From: Amycolatopsis sp. CA-126428
Lineage (GTDB): Bacteria > Actinomycetota > Actinomycetes > Mycobacteriales > Pseudonocardiaceae
Assembly: GCF_002904335.1 (NCBI RefSeq)
Contig: NZ_PPHF01000075.1
Location: 1-64,000, forward strand
Direction: 5' to 3'
DNA length: 64,000 nucleotides
The notes beneath the pieces are model-generated. The model did not search any database. It was not told the DNA's origin and was given only the letters and a program-made list of their open reading frames with translations. This document shows, piece by piece, positions 50,971 to 59,765 of the stretch. A program made the translations under genes and the position numbers. Numbering within the stretch: the stretch's first letter is position 1; each line of letters begins with the position of its first letter.

Positions 50971-53081
50971 TGACTTTCACCGCTGAAGCAGCGAAGGCCG
51001 CGTTCCCGGACGAGGTCGTCACCGAGGCGAAGACCCGGCTGGTCAAGGTGCCGGGGCTCGAGAAGCCCGTCGCGCTGATCACGCTCGACAACGGCCACGA
51101 CCACACCCGGCCGAACACCTTCGGCCCGCAGGGCCTGGTGTCGCTGAACACCGCGCTGGACAAGGCGTTCGAGGCCGAGCCGGCCGCGATCGCCGTCACC
51201 GGCAAGCCGTTCATCTTCGCCGTCGGCGCCGACCTGTCCGGCGTCGAATCGGTGAGCGACCCCGAGCTGGCGCGCGAAATCGCCCAGACCGGGCACGACG
51301 TGTTCCGCCGCCTCACCGAGTCTTCGATTCCGACGTTCGGGTTCGTCAACGGTGCGGTCATGGGCGGCGGCCTGGAGCTGGCGCTGTCCTGCCACTACCG
51401 GACGCTGTCGGAGAACACCGCCGCCATCGCGTTCCCCGAGGTCTTCCTCGGCCTGTTCCCGGGCTGGGGTGGCACGCAGCTGCTGCCGAACCTGATCGGC
51501 GCGGACGCCGCCGTCACGGTGATCATCGAGAACGCCCTGGCGCAGAACAAGATGCTGAACGTCAAGCAGGCGGCCGAGCTCGGCATCGTCGACGCCGTCT
51601 TCGGCTCGGCCGACTACCTCGAGCAGTCGCTGCTGTGGCTGGCTCGCGTGGTCAACGGGGAGATCACCCCGGATCGCCGCGAGATCGACCGCGGTTCGGC
51701 GTGGGACGCCGCCATCGCCCGCGCGAAGTCCATTGTGGACGGCCGCACGCACGGCGCCTCGCCGGGCGCGACCAAGGCCGTCGAGCTGCTGGAGCTGGCT
51801 CGCGAAAACGACCTCGACCGCGGGTACGCGGCCGAGACCGACGGCCTCGCCGAGCTGCTCATGTCCGACGTCCTGCGCGCCGGGCTGTACTCGTTCAACC
51901 TGGTCAACAAGCGCGCCAAGCGCCCGGCCGGCGCGCCGGACAAGTCGCTGGCCCGCAAGGTGAACAAGGTCGGCATCGTCGGCGCCGGCCTGATGGCCAG
52001 CCAGCTCGCGCTGCTGTTCGTGCGCCGCCTGAAGGTGCCGGTCGTGCTGACCGACGTCGATCAGGAGCGCGTCGACAAGGGCGTCGGGTACGTCCACGCC
52101 GAGATCGACAAGCTCCTGGGCAAGAAGCGGCTCTCCCCGGACGCCGCCAACCGGCTCAAGGCCCTGGTGACCGGCTCGCTCGACAAGGCCGCGTTCGCCG
52201 ACGCCGACTTCGTCATCGAAGCCGTGTTCGAGGAGCTGGGCGTCAAGCAGCAGGTGTTCGCGGAGCTGGAGCAGCACGTCAAGCCCGAGGCGATCCTGGC
52301 GACGAACACCTCGTCGCTGTCGATCACCGCGATGGCGTCGAAGCTGCAGCACCCCGAGCGGGTCGTCGGCTTCCACTTCTTCAACCCGGTGGCCGTGCTG
52401 CCGCTGCTGGAGATCGTCCGCGGCGAGCAGACCGACGACGCGGCCCTGGCGACGGCGTTCTCGGTCGGCAAGCAGCTGAAGAAGTCCAGCGTGCTGGTGA
52501 AGGACGCCTCGGCGTTCGTCGTCAACCGGCTGCTGTTGCGCTTCCTCGGCGAGGTGCTGGTCACCGTCGACGAGGGCACGCCGTTCGAGGTCGCCGACAA
52601 GGCCCTGGAACCGCTCGGCCTGCCGATGACGCCGCTGACGCTGATGCAGCTCGTCGGCCCGGCCATCGCGCTGCACGTCGGCGAGACCCTGCACGAGTCC
52701 TTCCCGGACCGGTTCACGGTGTCCGGCAACCTCGCCAAGTTCGTCAAGGCGGGCAAGAAGGGCGTCTGGATCTGGGACGACCGGGGCAACGCCTCGGTCG
52801 ACCCGGAGGTCGCCGAGCTGTGGACGCAGGGTGACCAGCCCGCCACCTCCGAGCAGGTGCGCGAGCGGGCGCTGTCCGCGATCGCCGAGGAGATCCGGAT
52901 CATGCTCGACGAGGGCGTGGTCGCCGAGGCGCAGGACATCGACCTGTGCCTGATCCTCGGGGCGGGCTGGCCGTTCTGGAACGGCGGCATCACGCCGTAC
53001 CTGGACCGCTCCGGCGTCTCCGAGCGCGTGAACGGCAAGCCGTTCCTCGCCCCGGGCGTGGCTTCGGTCCCGGCTCGCTAG
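50970..53081 (+). CDS. fadB: multifunctional enoyl-CoA hydratase/3-hydroxyacyl-CoA dehydrogenase
   Basis: A 703-residue trifunctional-type alpha subunit. The N-terminal crotonase domain contains GGGLELALSCHYRT and IAFPEVFLGLFPGWGGTQLL with both catalytic glutamates. The NAD-binding dehydrogenase domain begins VGIVGAGLMASQLALLFVRR, then ILATNTSSLSITAMA and the catalytic histidine in VVGFHFFNPVAVLPLLEIV. Two C-terminal helical domains follow. It hydrates and oxidises acyl-CoA intermediates and hands them to FadA. The stop codon overlaps the stop of the convergent FtsX-like gene by four bases. Confidence 0.93.
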   Translation: MTFTAEAAKAAFPDEVVTEAKTRLVKVPGLEKPVALITLDNGHDHTRPNTFGPQGLVSLNTALDKAFEAEPAAIAVTGKPFIFAVGADLSGVESVSDPELAREIAQTGHDVFRRLTESSIPTFGFVNGAVMGGGLELALSCHYRTLSENTAAIAFPEVFLGLFPGWGGTQLLPNLIGADAAVTVIIENALAQNKMLNVKQAAELGIVDAVFGSADYLEQSLLWLARVVNGEITPDRREIDRGSAWDAAIARAKSIVDGRTHGASPGATKAVELLELARENDLDRGYAAETDGLAELLMSDVLRAGLYSFNLVNKRAKRPAGAPDKSLARKVNKVGIVGAGLMASQLALLFVRRLKVPVVLTDVDQERVDKGVGYVHAEIDKLLGKKRLSPDAANRLKALVTGSLDKAAFADADFVIEAVFEELGVKQQVFAELEQHVKPEAILATNTSSLSITAMASKLQHPERVVGFHFFNPVAVLPLLEIVRGEQTDDAALATAFSVGKQLKKSSVLVKDASAFVVNRLLLRFLGEVLVTVDEGTPFEVADKALEPLGLPMTPLTLMQLVGPAIALHVGETLHESFPDRFTVSGNLAKFVKAGKKGVWIWDDRGNASVDPEVAELWTQGDQPATSEQVRERALSAIAEEIRIMLDEGVVAEAQDIDLCLILGAGWPFWNGGITPYLDRSGVSERVNGKPFLAPGVASVPAR

Positions 53082-53518
53082 TACTCGCCCTCTCGAGGGC
53101 ACTTCGGCGGCGGCGCGGTGAGTCTCAGCTGCGCCGCCGCCGCGTCCAGATCGATCACCGTCACCCGCTCGGCGCTCCGGTAGCGGGCGTGCAGCTCCTG
53201 CGCCCACGCCTTCAGATCGGTGCCCGGGACGGCGAGCAGCGAGACCGACGGCGGGTCGACGAACACCCGCCGGACCTTCGGGTCGCCGCGCAACGACGGC
53301 ACCGCGGCCCGCATGTCCTCTTCGGACGCATAGGTCACGACGACCGCCGCGCAGAGCGTGTGCCCGGCCAGCGGCGCCGGGTTCCGGTCCACCGGCAGCT
53401 CGGGCGGCCGGACGAGCGCGGCGACGAAGAACGCGAGCCCGACGCCGGCGGCCAGGGCCAGCACGATCACCGGCGGCAGCACCCGGGCCAGGGGTTTCTC
53501 CTCCACACCGAAGATCAC
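53078..53518 (-). CDS. small membrane protein with FtsX-like extracellular domain
   Basis: A 146-residue protein: one N-terminal transmembrane helix (PVIVLALAAGVGLAFFVAAL) and an external domain. VVVTYASEEDMRAAVPSLRG, VFVDPPSVSLLAVPGTDLKA and ERVTVIDLDAAA resemble the extracellular domain that FtsX uses to bind peptidoglycan hydrolases. The permease part and an FtsE partner are absent, so it is not FtsX. Two cysteines (Cys56 and one near the C-terminus) may form a disulfide. Function unknown. Confidence 0.65.
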   Translation of the reverse strand: MIFGVEEKPLARVLPPVIVLALAAGVGLAFFVAALVRPPELPVDRNPAPLAGHTLCAAVVVTYASEEDMRAAVPSLRGDPKVRRVFVDPPSVSLLAVPGTDLKAWAQELHARYRSAERVTVIDLDAAAAQLRLTAPPPKCPREGEY

Positions 53519-53574
53519 AGCACAGTTGGCCGCCGGGACACCGCCCGTTCACCCCGGCGGCTTAGCGTCCCGCC

Positions 53575-55110
53575 GTGACCACCGACAGACGCCGGTTCCT
53601 CAAGGGCGCCGGGCTCGCGGCCGCCGCCGCGGGCGTGCCCCTCCCGGCCCCCGCCTTCGCCGACGCCGACCTGAGCCGGACGTGCGGCCGCTACCAGTGG
53701 CTGGTGGGCGATCACCACACGCACAGCCAGTACTCGTACGACGCGATGTACCGGATCGACCAGATCGCCACCGGCGGGCGGGCGCACGGCGCGGACTGGA
53801 TCGTCTTCACCGACCACGGCCACGCCGAGCACGAGAAGGTGTCGGTCGAGCCCACCGAAGCCGACTTCCTCGCCGCCCGGCGGAAGTACCCGGACCTGCT
53901 GCTGTGGCACGGGATGGAGTGGAACGTCCCGGGCGCCGAGCACGCCACCGTCTTCTTCCAGGCCGGTGCGGAGCAGGCGGCCAAGCTGCGCGAGTTCGAG
54001 CGGACCTTCGACTGGCGGCTGACGAACTCCGAAGCGTCGAGCCCGGCGAACGAAGCCCTCGCGCTGCGGGCGTTGCGCTGGCTCGCTTCGGAAGAGCAGG
54101 CGCGGCGGATCCACGCCCCGGTCGTGCTGATCAACCACCCGCTGCGCAACGGCCGCGTCGCCCCGCACGAGCTGCGGGCCTACCGCGACGCCGCGCCGGG
54201 CATCGTCATCGGCATGGAAGGGGCGCCCGGCGCGCAGGCGGACGGCTTCCCCGAGCCGCTCGGCAACGGCGGCGCACGCGGCGGCTACGCCAACAGCCCC
54301 GGCGCCGGCTCGTGGCCCGGCTTCCCGGCCGAGGCGTACCGGACGCACGGCGGCTGGGACTGGGCGGCGGCGAAGGTCGGCGGGCTCTGGGACTCGCTGC
54401 TCGCCGAGGGGAAGTCGTGGTGGATCACCACGAACTCCGACTCGCACTACAACCGCGGCGACACGCTGGCCCGGCCGCCGGTGGCGGGCGACTGGTACGA
54501 CACGCACGGCAAGTTCCCGGACCCCGTCGACACCGGTACGCCGCAGCTGCTCGCGCCGTACGCGGACTTCTACCCGGGCGAGTTCAGCCGCACGTACGTC
54601 GGCGTCACGCGGCGAAGCCTCGAAGGCGTCCTGGAGGGCCTGCGGGCCGGGCGGATCTGGCTGTCGCACGGCGGTCTCGCGCAGGACCTGCAGGTCGGCG
54701 CGTACGGCGGTGGTGCGTCGGCGACGCTGGGCGGCCGGCTGCGAGTGCGACCGGGATCGGACGTCACGGTCGTGCTGTCGGCGCGGCTGGCGTCGCGGCC
54801 GAACGGCGGCGGCTCGGTACCGCGGCTGGCGCGCCTGGACGTCGTCGCGGGCCCGGTCACCGGCCCGGCCGCCGACCGCGACACGATGACCGCGCCGGGC
54901 ACGCGGGTCGTGGAGTCGTTCGAGCCGCGCTGGGCGCCGGGGCGGCAGGTCGTGTTCCGGCGCACCTTCCGGAACGTCCGGGAACCGTGCTACTTGCGCG
55001 TCCGGGGGACAAACGGCGTTTCCGAGCCCACACCGGACATCATCGGGCAGGCGAACCCCTTCGAGGACTTGTGGTTGTACGCGAATCCGATTTTCGTGGA
55101 CCTGTGCTGA
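53575..55110 (+). CDS. Tat-exported PHP-domain (CehA/McbA-like) metallohydrolase
   Basis: A 511-residue protein with a twin-arginine signal (DRRRFLKGAGLAAAAAG, cleavage near AFA-DA). The PHP metal motifs follow: GDHHTHSQYSYD, WIVFTDHGHAEHEK, LLWHGMEWNVPG, VLINHPLRNGRV and NSDSHYNRG. PHP proteins with this layout resemble CehA/McbA esterases and phosphoesterases acting outside the membrane. The C-terminal 170 residues form a beta-rich domain. GTG at 53575 follows TAGCGT (53563-53568) by six bases, a leaderless start. It overlaps the esterase gene by seven bases. Confidence 0.8.
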   Translation: MTTDRRRFLKGAGLAAAAAGVPLPAPAFADADLSRTCGRYQWLVGDHHTHSQYSYDAMYRIDQIATGGRAHGADWIVFTDHGHAEHEKVSVEPTEADFLAARRKYPDLLLWHGMEWNVPGAEHATVFFQAGAEQAAKLREFERTFDWRLTNSEASSPANEALALRALRWLASEEQARRIHAPVVLINHPLRNGRVAPHELRAYRDAAPGIVIGMEGAPGAQADGFPEPLGNGGARGGYANSPGAGSWPGFPAEAYRTHGGWDWAAAKVGGLWDSLLAEGKSWWITTNSDSHYNRGDTLARPPVAGDWYDTHGKFPDPVDTGTPQLLAPYADFYPGEFSRTYVGVTRRSLEGVLEGLRAGRIWLSHGGLAQDLQVGAYGGGASATLGGRLRVRPGSDVTVVLSARLASRPNGGGSVPRLARLDVVAGPVTGPAADRDTMTAPGTRVVESFEPRWAPGRQVVFRRTFRNVREPCYLRVRGTNGVSEPTPDIIGQANPFEDLWLYANPIFVDLC

Positions 55111-56204
55111 ACGGACTGAGCCGGCGGCTGCTCGTGCGGTCGATCATGGCCGGGCTGCGGTGGCTGCTGCGCCTGCCGTCGCCCGTGCTGCGCGTGCTCG
55201 CGGGCCGGCCGGTGGTGGTGGACGGCCGCCAGCCGGTCCTCACCGCCCGGGTGCTCATGCGGGTGGCGCGCTTCGCGCCGTTCGACGCGCCGCACCACAA
55301 CGGGAGCCTTTCGCGGGCCCGGACCGAGCTGAACCTGGCGGGCGCGCTCGCCGGCGCCGGGATCTGCCCGGGCGTCCGGACCCGCGACGGCTCGTGGCCC
55401 GGGCCGGGCGGGCCGCTACCGCTGCGGCTGTACGAACCGGCCGGCCTCCCCGCGCCCGGCCCGGCGATCGTGTACTTCCACGGCGGCGGGTTCGTGCTCG
55501 GCAGCCTCGACACGCACGAAGGCGCCTGCCGGCTGCTCGCCGAGGAAGCCGGGGTGCGGGTGGTGTCGATCGGCTACCGGCTCGCGCCGGAACACCCCTT
55601 CCCCGCGGCGGCTTCGGACGCGGTCGCGGCGTTCGCCCACGTGGCGTCGCACGCGGCGGAGTTCGGCGTGGACCCGGCCCGGCTGGCGGTGGGCGGCGAC
55701 AGCAGCGGCGGCAACCTGGCGGCGGTGGTCGCCCACGCGGCGGCCCGCGGCGAGCTGCCCCGGCCGGCGTTTTCCCTCCTGCTCACCCCGGCGACGGACG
55801 CGCTCGGCGAGTCGGCGTCGCACCGCCGGTTCGGCTCGGGCTTCCGCCTCGACCGGGACGAATGGGCCTGGTACCGCGCGCAGTACGTGCGCGACCCGGC
55901 CCGGTACCGCGACCCGCGGGCCTCGGTCCTCTACGACGAAAGCCTCGACGGCCTCCCCCCGACGTTCGTGGCCACCTGCGGCTTCGACCTCCTCCGCGAC
56001 GAAGGCGAGGCCTACGCGCACCGCCTCGCCGCCGCCGGCGTCCCCCTGGTCCACCGACACCACGAAGGCCAGCTCCACGGCTTCGCCAACCGAGTCGGCA
56101 TCGACCCGGACGCCCGCGCAGCCATGCTCCACGCCGCCGGAGTCCTCCGCGCCGGCCTCGCCCTCAGCCCGCCCCGTGATCAGGAAGCCGACACGCGTGA
56201 TTGA
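55104..56204 (+). CDS. alpha/beta-hydrolase esterase (HSL family)
   Basis: A 366-residue hormone-sensitive-lipase-type esterase: IVYFHGGGFVLGSLDTHEGA (oxyanion hole), GYRLAPEHPFPAAASDAV, nucleophile serine in AVGGDSSGGNLAAVVAH, aspartate in FATCGFDLLRDEGEAYAH (read VATCGFD), and histidine in GQLHGFANR. The substrate is unknown. GTG at 55104 overlaps the PHP gene stop; ATG at 55146 is an alternative that drops 14 residues. The final residues DQEADTRD and the stop codon are encoded by the first units of repeat array C. Confidence 0.85.
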   Translation: MLNGLSRRLLVRSIMAGLRWLLRLPSPVLRVLAGRPVVVDGRQPVLTARVLMRVARFAPFDAPHHNGSLSRARTELNLAGALAGAGICPGVRTRDGSWPGPGGPLPLRLYEPAGLPAPGPAIVYFHGGGFVLGSLDTHEGACRLLAEEAGVRVVSIGYRLAPEHPFPAAASDAVAAFAHVASHAAEFGVDPARLAVGGDSSGGNLAAVVAHAAARGELPRPAFSLLLTPATDALGESASHRRFGSGFRLDRDEWAWYRAQYVRDPARYRDPRASVLYDESLDGLPPTFVATCGFDLLRDEGEAYAHRLAAAGVPLVHRHHEGQLHGFANRVGIDPDARAAMLHAAGVLRAGLALSPPRDQEADTRD

Positions 56205-56321
56205 AGAGTCGACACGCGTGATTGAGGGGACGACACTCCGGATCGAGCGAGCTTCGGCGTGTCGTCCCGCCAATCACGGGAGATGACCCTTCAATCACGC
56301 GTGCTGACCCTTCGATCACGG
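56176..56321. repeat. 21-bp-period array C (3 + 3 inverted units)
   Basis: Left units begin at 56176, 56197 and 56218; inverted right units begin at 56259, 56280 and 56301; a 20-bp centre separates them. Every unit is 21 bp, e.g. GTGATTGAAGAG then TCGACACGC. The array runs from inside the esterase gene (supplying its last codons and TGA) to one base before the stop of the convergent kinase gene. Confidence 0.85.
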
Positions 56322-56322
56322 G

Positions 56323-57447
56323 TCAGTGGGCCGGGAGGTGGACCGTGACGCCGAGGCCGCCGCCCACGATCGGCTCGGCCGTGACCGTTCCGCCGTGCGC
56401 CGCCACCGCGGCCCGGACGATCGACAGGCCCAGGCCGGCGCCGTGGCGGGCCGTGCGGGCCACGCCGGCGCGGCGGAACGGCTCGAACAGCTCCGGCACC
56501 GCCGCCGGGTCGACCAGGCCGCCCGAGGAGCGGACGCGCAGCATCGACCACCGCGGCCCCGGCTGCGTCACGACCTCGAGCCAGCCGCCCTCGACGTTGT
56601 GGCGGACCGCGTTCTCCAGCAGGTTGCCCGCGATCCGCTCCAGCAGCGCCGGATCGCCGAACGCGGACGCCGGCGGCGTCGTGAACGACGCCCGGATCCC
56701 GCGCTCCCCGGCTTCGCGCCGCACCGCGCGCCACGCCCGGTCGACGACCACCGCGAGGTCCACCGGCTCGTGCACGCCGAGCCCGGCGGCGTCGGTGCGG
56801 GCCAGCAGCAACAGGGAGTTGACCAGCTGCCCGGCGCGTTCGGTCGCGTCGCGGACCACCCCGCCCATCCGGCGCAGCTCGGCTTCGTCGGCGTCGTCGT
56901 CCGACAGGGTGACGTCGAGTTCCGTGCGGATCACCGACAACGGCGTCCGCAGTTCGTGACTCGCGTTCGCGACGAAGTGGCGTTGCGCGTCGAACGCGGC
57001 CTGGAGCCGGTCGAGCATGTCGTCGAACGTGCCCGCCAGCTCGGCCAGCTCGTCGCGGGAGCGGATCTCGCCGATCCGCTCCCCCAGCGACTCGACCGAC
57101 AGCCGCCGCGCGGTGCCGGTGATCTCGCGCAGCGGCAGCAGCACGCGGGAGGTGAACGTCCAGGCGAGGATCGCCGCGGCCGCGACGACCAGCAGGAACG
57201 CCAGCGACCCGAACAGCAGCATCCGGTCGCGGGCGTGCACGCGCAGGTGCTCGGCGAGCGTCGAGGCGTCGACCTCGACGCCGTCGACGACCACCGTGCT
57301 GCCCGGCGGCATACGCGGGACGGCGTCGAGCGAATCCCGCACCAGCGTCCAGGCCAGCCAGAGCAGCAGCAGGCTGACGGCGGCGACCAGCACGGTCGCC
57401 AGCAGGGTGATCCGGGCGCGGAGGCTGCGGGTGCCCGGCAGGTTCAC
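56323..57447 (-). CDS. two-component sensor histidine kinase
   Basis: A 374-residue membrane kinase. Two transmembrane segments (ITLLATVLVAAVSLLLLWLA and LLFGSLAFLLVVAAAAILAW) flank a short 50-residue external loop. A HAMP domain follows, then the H-box FVANASHELRTPLSVIRTEL. The N-box is GNLLENAVRHNVEGG and the G-box is HGAGLGLSIVRAAVAAHGG; all catalytic motifs are intact. GTG at 57447 overlaps the response-regulator stop by four bases. The stop abuts repeat array C. Signal unknown. Confidence 0.9.
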   Translation of the reverse strand: MNLPGTRSLRARITLLATVLVAAVSLLLLWLAWTLVRDSLDAVPRMPPGSTVVVDGVEVDASTLAEHLRVHARDRMLLFGSLAFLLVVAAAAILAWTFTSRVLLPLREITGTARRLSVESLGERIGEIRSRDELAELAGTFDDMLDRLQAAFDAQRHFVANASHELRTPLSVIRTELDVTLSDDDADEAELRRMGGVVRDATERAGQLVNSLLLLARTDAAGLGVHEPVDLAVVVDRAWRAVRREAGERGIRASFTTPPASAFGDPALLERIAGNLLENAVRHNVEGGWLEVVTQPGPRWSMLRVRSSGGLVDPAAVPELFEPFRRAGVARTARHGAGLGLSIVRAAVAAHGGTVTAEPIVGGGLGVTVHLPAH

Positions 57448-58121
57448 GCGCGCGAAGCGCCGGGCTCCGGCACCCGGTACCCGGAGCCGACCACCGTCTC
57501 GATGATCCCCGGCTCGCCGAGCTTCTTGCGCAGCGTCATCACGGTGACCCGGACGGTCGTGGTGAACGGGTCGGCGTTCTCGTCCCAGACGCGTTCGAGC
57601 AGCTCCTCGCTGCTGACCACCGATCCGGCGGCCTGCAGCAGGACCTCCAGGACGCCGAACTCCTTGCGCGTCAGCTCCACCGGCCCGCTCGCGCGCCGGA
57701 CGGTCCGCTTCGCCGGGTCCAGTTCGACGTCCCCGGCGGTGAGCAGCGGCGGCGCGGCCGGGGTGGCCCGCCGGCCCAGCGCGCGCACTCGCGCGACCAG
57801 CTCGGGGAAGGCGAACGGCTTGGCGAGGTAGTCGTCGGCGCCGAGCGAAAGCCCCTCGACGCGGTCGGACACCGAGCTGCTCGCGGTGAGCATCAGCACC
57901 CGGGTCAGCTCCCCGGACGCGACGATCTCCCGGCACAGCTCGTCACCGGACATCCCGGGCAGGTCCCGGTCCAGCAGCACGACGTCGTACCGCGTGACGG
58001 CGGCCTTCTCGTGCCCGTCGTCCCCGGTGAGCGCGACGTCCACCGCCATGCCCTCGCGGCGCAGGCCACGGGCGATCGCGTCGGCCAGGGGTTCTTCGTC
58101 CTCGACTACCAAAACTCGCAC
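57444..58121 (-). CDS. OmpR/PhoB-type response regulator
   Basis: A 225-residue regulator. The receiver has VRVLVVEDEEPLADAI (acidic pair), YDVVLLDRDLPGMSGDEL (phospho-aspartate), MLTASSSVSDRVEG and the lysine in DDYLAKPFAFPEL. The winged-helix effector has VELTRKEFGVLEVLL, then FTTTVRVTVMTLRKKLGEP and VVGSGYRVPEPG. It is the first gene of the pair with the kinase downstream. The 35 bp to the convergent PucR-type gene is too short for more than a terminator. Confidence 0.92.
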   Translation of the reverse strand: MRVLVVEDEEPLADAIARGLRREGMAVDVALTGDDGHEKAAVTRYDVVLLDRDLPGMSGDELCREIVASGELTRVLMLTASSSVSDRVEGLSLGADDYLAKPFAFPELVARVRALGRRATPAAPPLLTAGDVELDPAKRTVRRASGPVELTRKEFGVLEVLLQAAGSVVSSEELLERVWDENADPFTTTVRVTVMTLRKKLGEPGIIETVVGSGYRVPEPGASRA

Positions 58122-58156
58122 CAGCCCACAATCCCATATTTTCCTGAGAGTGCCCT

Positions 58157-59668
58157 TTAAGGACTGTGTGTGACCGGTGAGAGCCAGCGCAGCGCGAACC
58201 ACAGCCGCATCCGGACCTCCGGGTCCGCCAAGTCGGCCCCCAGCGCCTTCTCCACCTGCGCGATCCGGTGCCGGACGCTGTTGCGGTGGACGCCCAGCTC
58301 CGCGGCCGTCGGTTCCCAGGCGCCGTGGTGGGCCAGCCACGTCCGCAGCGTCGGCACCAGTGACCGGTCCCCCGCGCGATCCAGCGCCACCAGCGGCTCC
58401 AGCGCCTTCGCCGCGAACCCCCGGGAAGCGTCCGGGTCCAGCAGCGCGCCGAAGTCCAGCGGCTCACTCCCGGCCACGATCGGCCGGCCGAGGGCGAGCG
58501 CCCGCGAAAGCAGCAGCTCCACCTCGGCCCAAGCCGAGGCCGCCCGGGAAGCGGGCACCGGCGAGCCCACCGCGGCCAGCCAGCCGTGTTCGCGCAGGTC
58601 CTCCAGCACCGGCGGCGAGACCGCCCCGGCGACGGCCACGAAGGAGGGCCCGGGCCGCACCGAGACCAACGGCGTGTCCAGCCGCGCGCGCAGCCAGTCC
58701 GGGCGCTGGGCCACCTCGCCGGGGCCACGCCGGTACGTCGCCCCGGCGACCAGCCGGACGGTCTCCGAGCCCAGCAGCGACCGGGCCACTTGCCCGGGGG
58801 ACGTCCGGCCGAGCAGGAGGCCGGTGGCCGCGGCGCCCAGCTCGGCCGCGTCCGAGCCCGCGCGGCCGACCAGGCCGAGCAGGGCCGCGCCGACGGCGAG
58901 GATCGCCCGCTCGGCGCCGTCGAGCCGCCGCGACCGGCCGACGACCACCAGGTGCGACGCCGTGGCCTGCGGGTACACCGGCTGGACGACGACGAACCCG
59001 CCGGCGAGCTCGGTGGTCGCGCTCCGGATCCCGCTGCCCGCCCGCACGGTGGCCATCAGCTCCCGCACCGGGAGCGGCAGCGGCGAAGGCGCGTCGTGCG
59101 CCGAGGCCAGCACGTCCCCGGCGCCGACCAGGGCGACCCAGGACCGCAGCACCGCCGCCAGCGACGACGTCAGCTCGCCGAGTCCGCCACCCGCGGCGCG
59201 CGTCAGCGTCTCGCGCGCCGCGGTGATCCGCCGCTGGTCCCGCTGCCCGGCCTCGGTCAGCGCGACCGAGACCGCCCGGTTGACCGCCAGGAACGGCGTG
59301 CGCGCGGGCACCACCAGCAGGGGCAGCCCGCGCCGCGCGCACGCCCGGCGCAGGGGCTCCGGCAGGGTCTCGTGCACCGTCGGGGTCAAGCCGAACCCCA
59401 GCGCCGTCACACCGGCGTCGCGCAGGCCGCGCACGTACCGGTCGAGCTGCTCCGGCAGGTTGACGCCCGCGGTGAGGATCAGCTCGCCGCCCACCAGGTA
59501 GGGCGCGGGGTCCTGCAGCTCACTGACGTGGGCCCAGCGCACCGGGGCGTCCAGCGCGCCCGGCCGCAGCGTCTCGGGGACGACGTCGAGCGCGAGCTCC
59601 CGGTTGCCGAGCACGTCCCGTAACGGGACATTCACCTCCGTGGGCGAAAAATCCGGGGTCGTGGCCAT
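58157..59668 (-). CDS. PucR-family regulator of the ureohydrolase locus
   Basis: A 503-residue PucR-type regulator. The N-terminal purine-catabolism domain includes VPLRDVLGNRELALDVVP, VRWAHVSELQDPAPYLVGGELILTAG (adjacent pieces) and LGFGLTPTVHETLPEPLRRA. The middle resembles GGDEF-fold regions, and the C-terminal helix-turn-helix is HHGAWEPTAAELGVHRNSVRHRI. It is divergent from the symporter-ureohydrolase operon, 97 bp away, and probably senses its substrate. ATG at 59668 behind GGGGA is preferred to the longer frame from 59704. AAGTCGACTT at 59682-59691 is a possible operator. Confidence 0.85.
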   Translation of the reverse strand: MATTPDFSPTEVNVPLRDVLGNRELALDVVPETLRPGALDAPVRWAHVSELQDPAPYLVGGELILTAGVNLPEQLDRYVRGLRDAGVTALGFGLTPTVHETLPEPLRRACARRGLPLLVVPARTPFLAVNRAVSVALTEAGQRDQRRITAARETLTRAAGGGLGELTSSLAAVLRSWVALVGAGDVLASAHDAPSPLPLPVRELMATVRAGSGIRSATTELAGGFVVVQPVYPQATASHLVVVGRSRRLDGAERAILAVGAALLGLVGRAGSDAAELGAAATGLLLGRTSPGQVARSLLGSETVRLVAGATYRRGPGEVAQRPDWLRARLDTPLVSVRPGPSFVAVAGAVSPPVLEDLREHGWLAAVGSPVPASRAASAWAEVELLLSRALALGRPIVAGSEPLDFGALLDPDASRGFAAKALEPLVALDRAGDRSLVPTLRTWLAHHGAWEPTAAELGVHRNSVRHRIAQVEKALGADLADPEVRMRLWFALRWLSPVTHSP

Positions 59669-59681
59669 TTCGTCCCCGCTT

Positions 59682-59691
59682 AAGTCGACTT
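59682..59691. promoter_or_regulatory. short palindrome between the PucR gene and the symporter
   Basis: AAGTCGACTT is a perfect 10-bp palindrome 14 bp upstream of the regulator start and 75 bp upstream of the symporter start. It is a candidate operator core, but short palindromes arise easily. Confidence 0.3.
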
Positions 59692-59765
59692 GGGGACGAA
59701 TCATCCCATGCCGAGGGGGTGGCGGGCGAACCTACGGTGACCGAAACCGACGTGAGGAGGACACC

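Noticed and set aside
53078..53518. FtsX cell-division permease
   Set aside because: Only one membrane helix and the external domain are present; the permease part and FtsE are missing.
50877..53552. Minus-strand frame of 891 codons opposite fadB
   Set aside because: Antisense shadow; the translation has no domain pattern, while the plus strand encodes complete FadB motifs.
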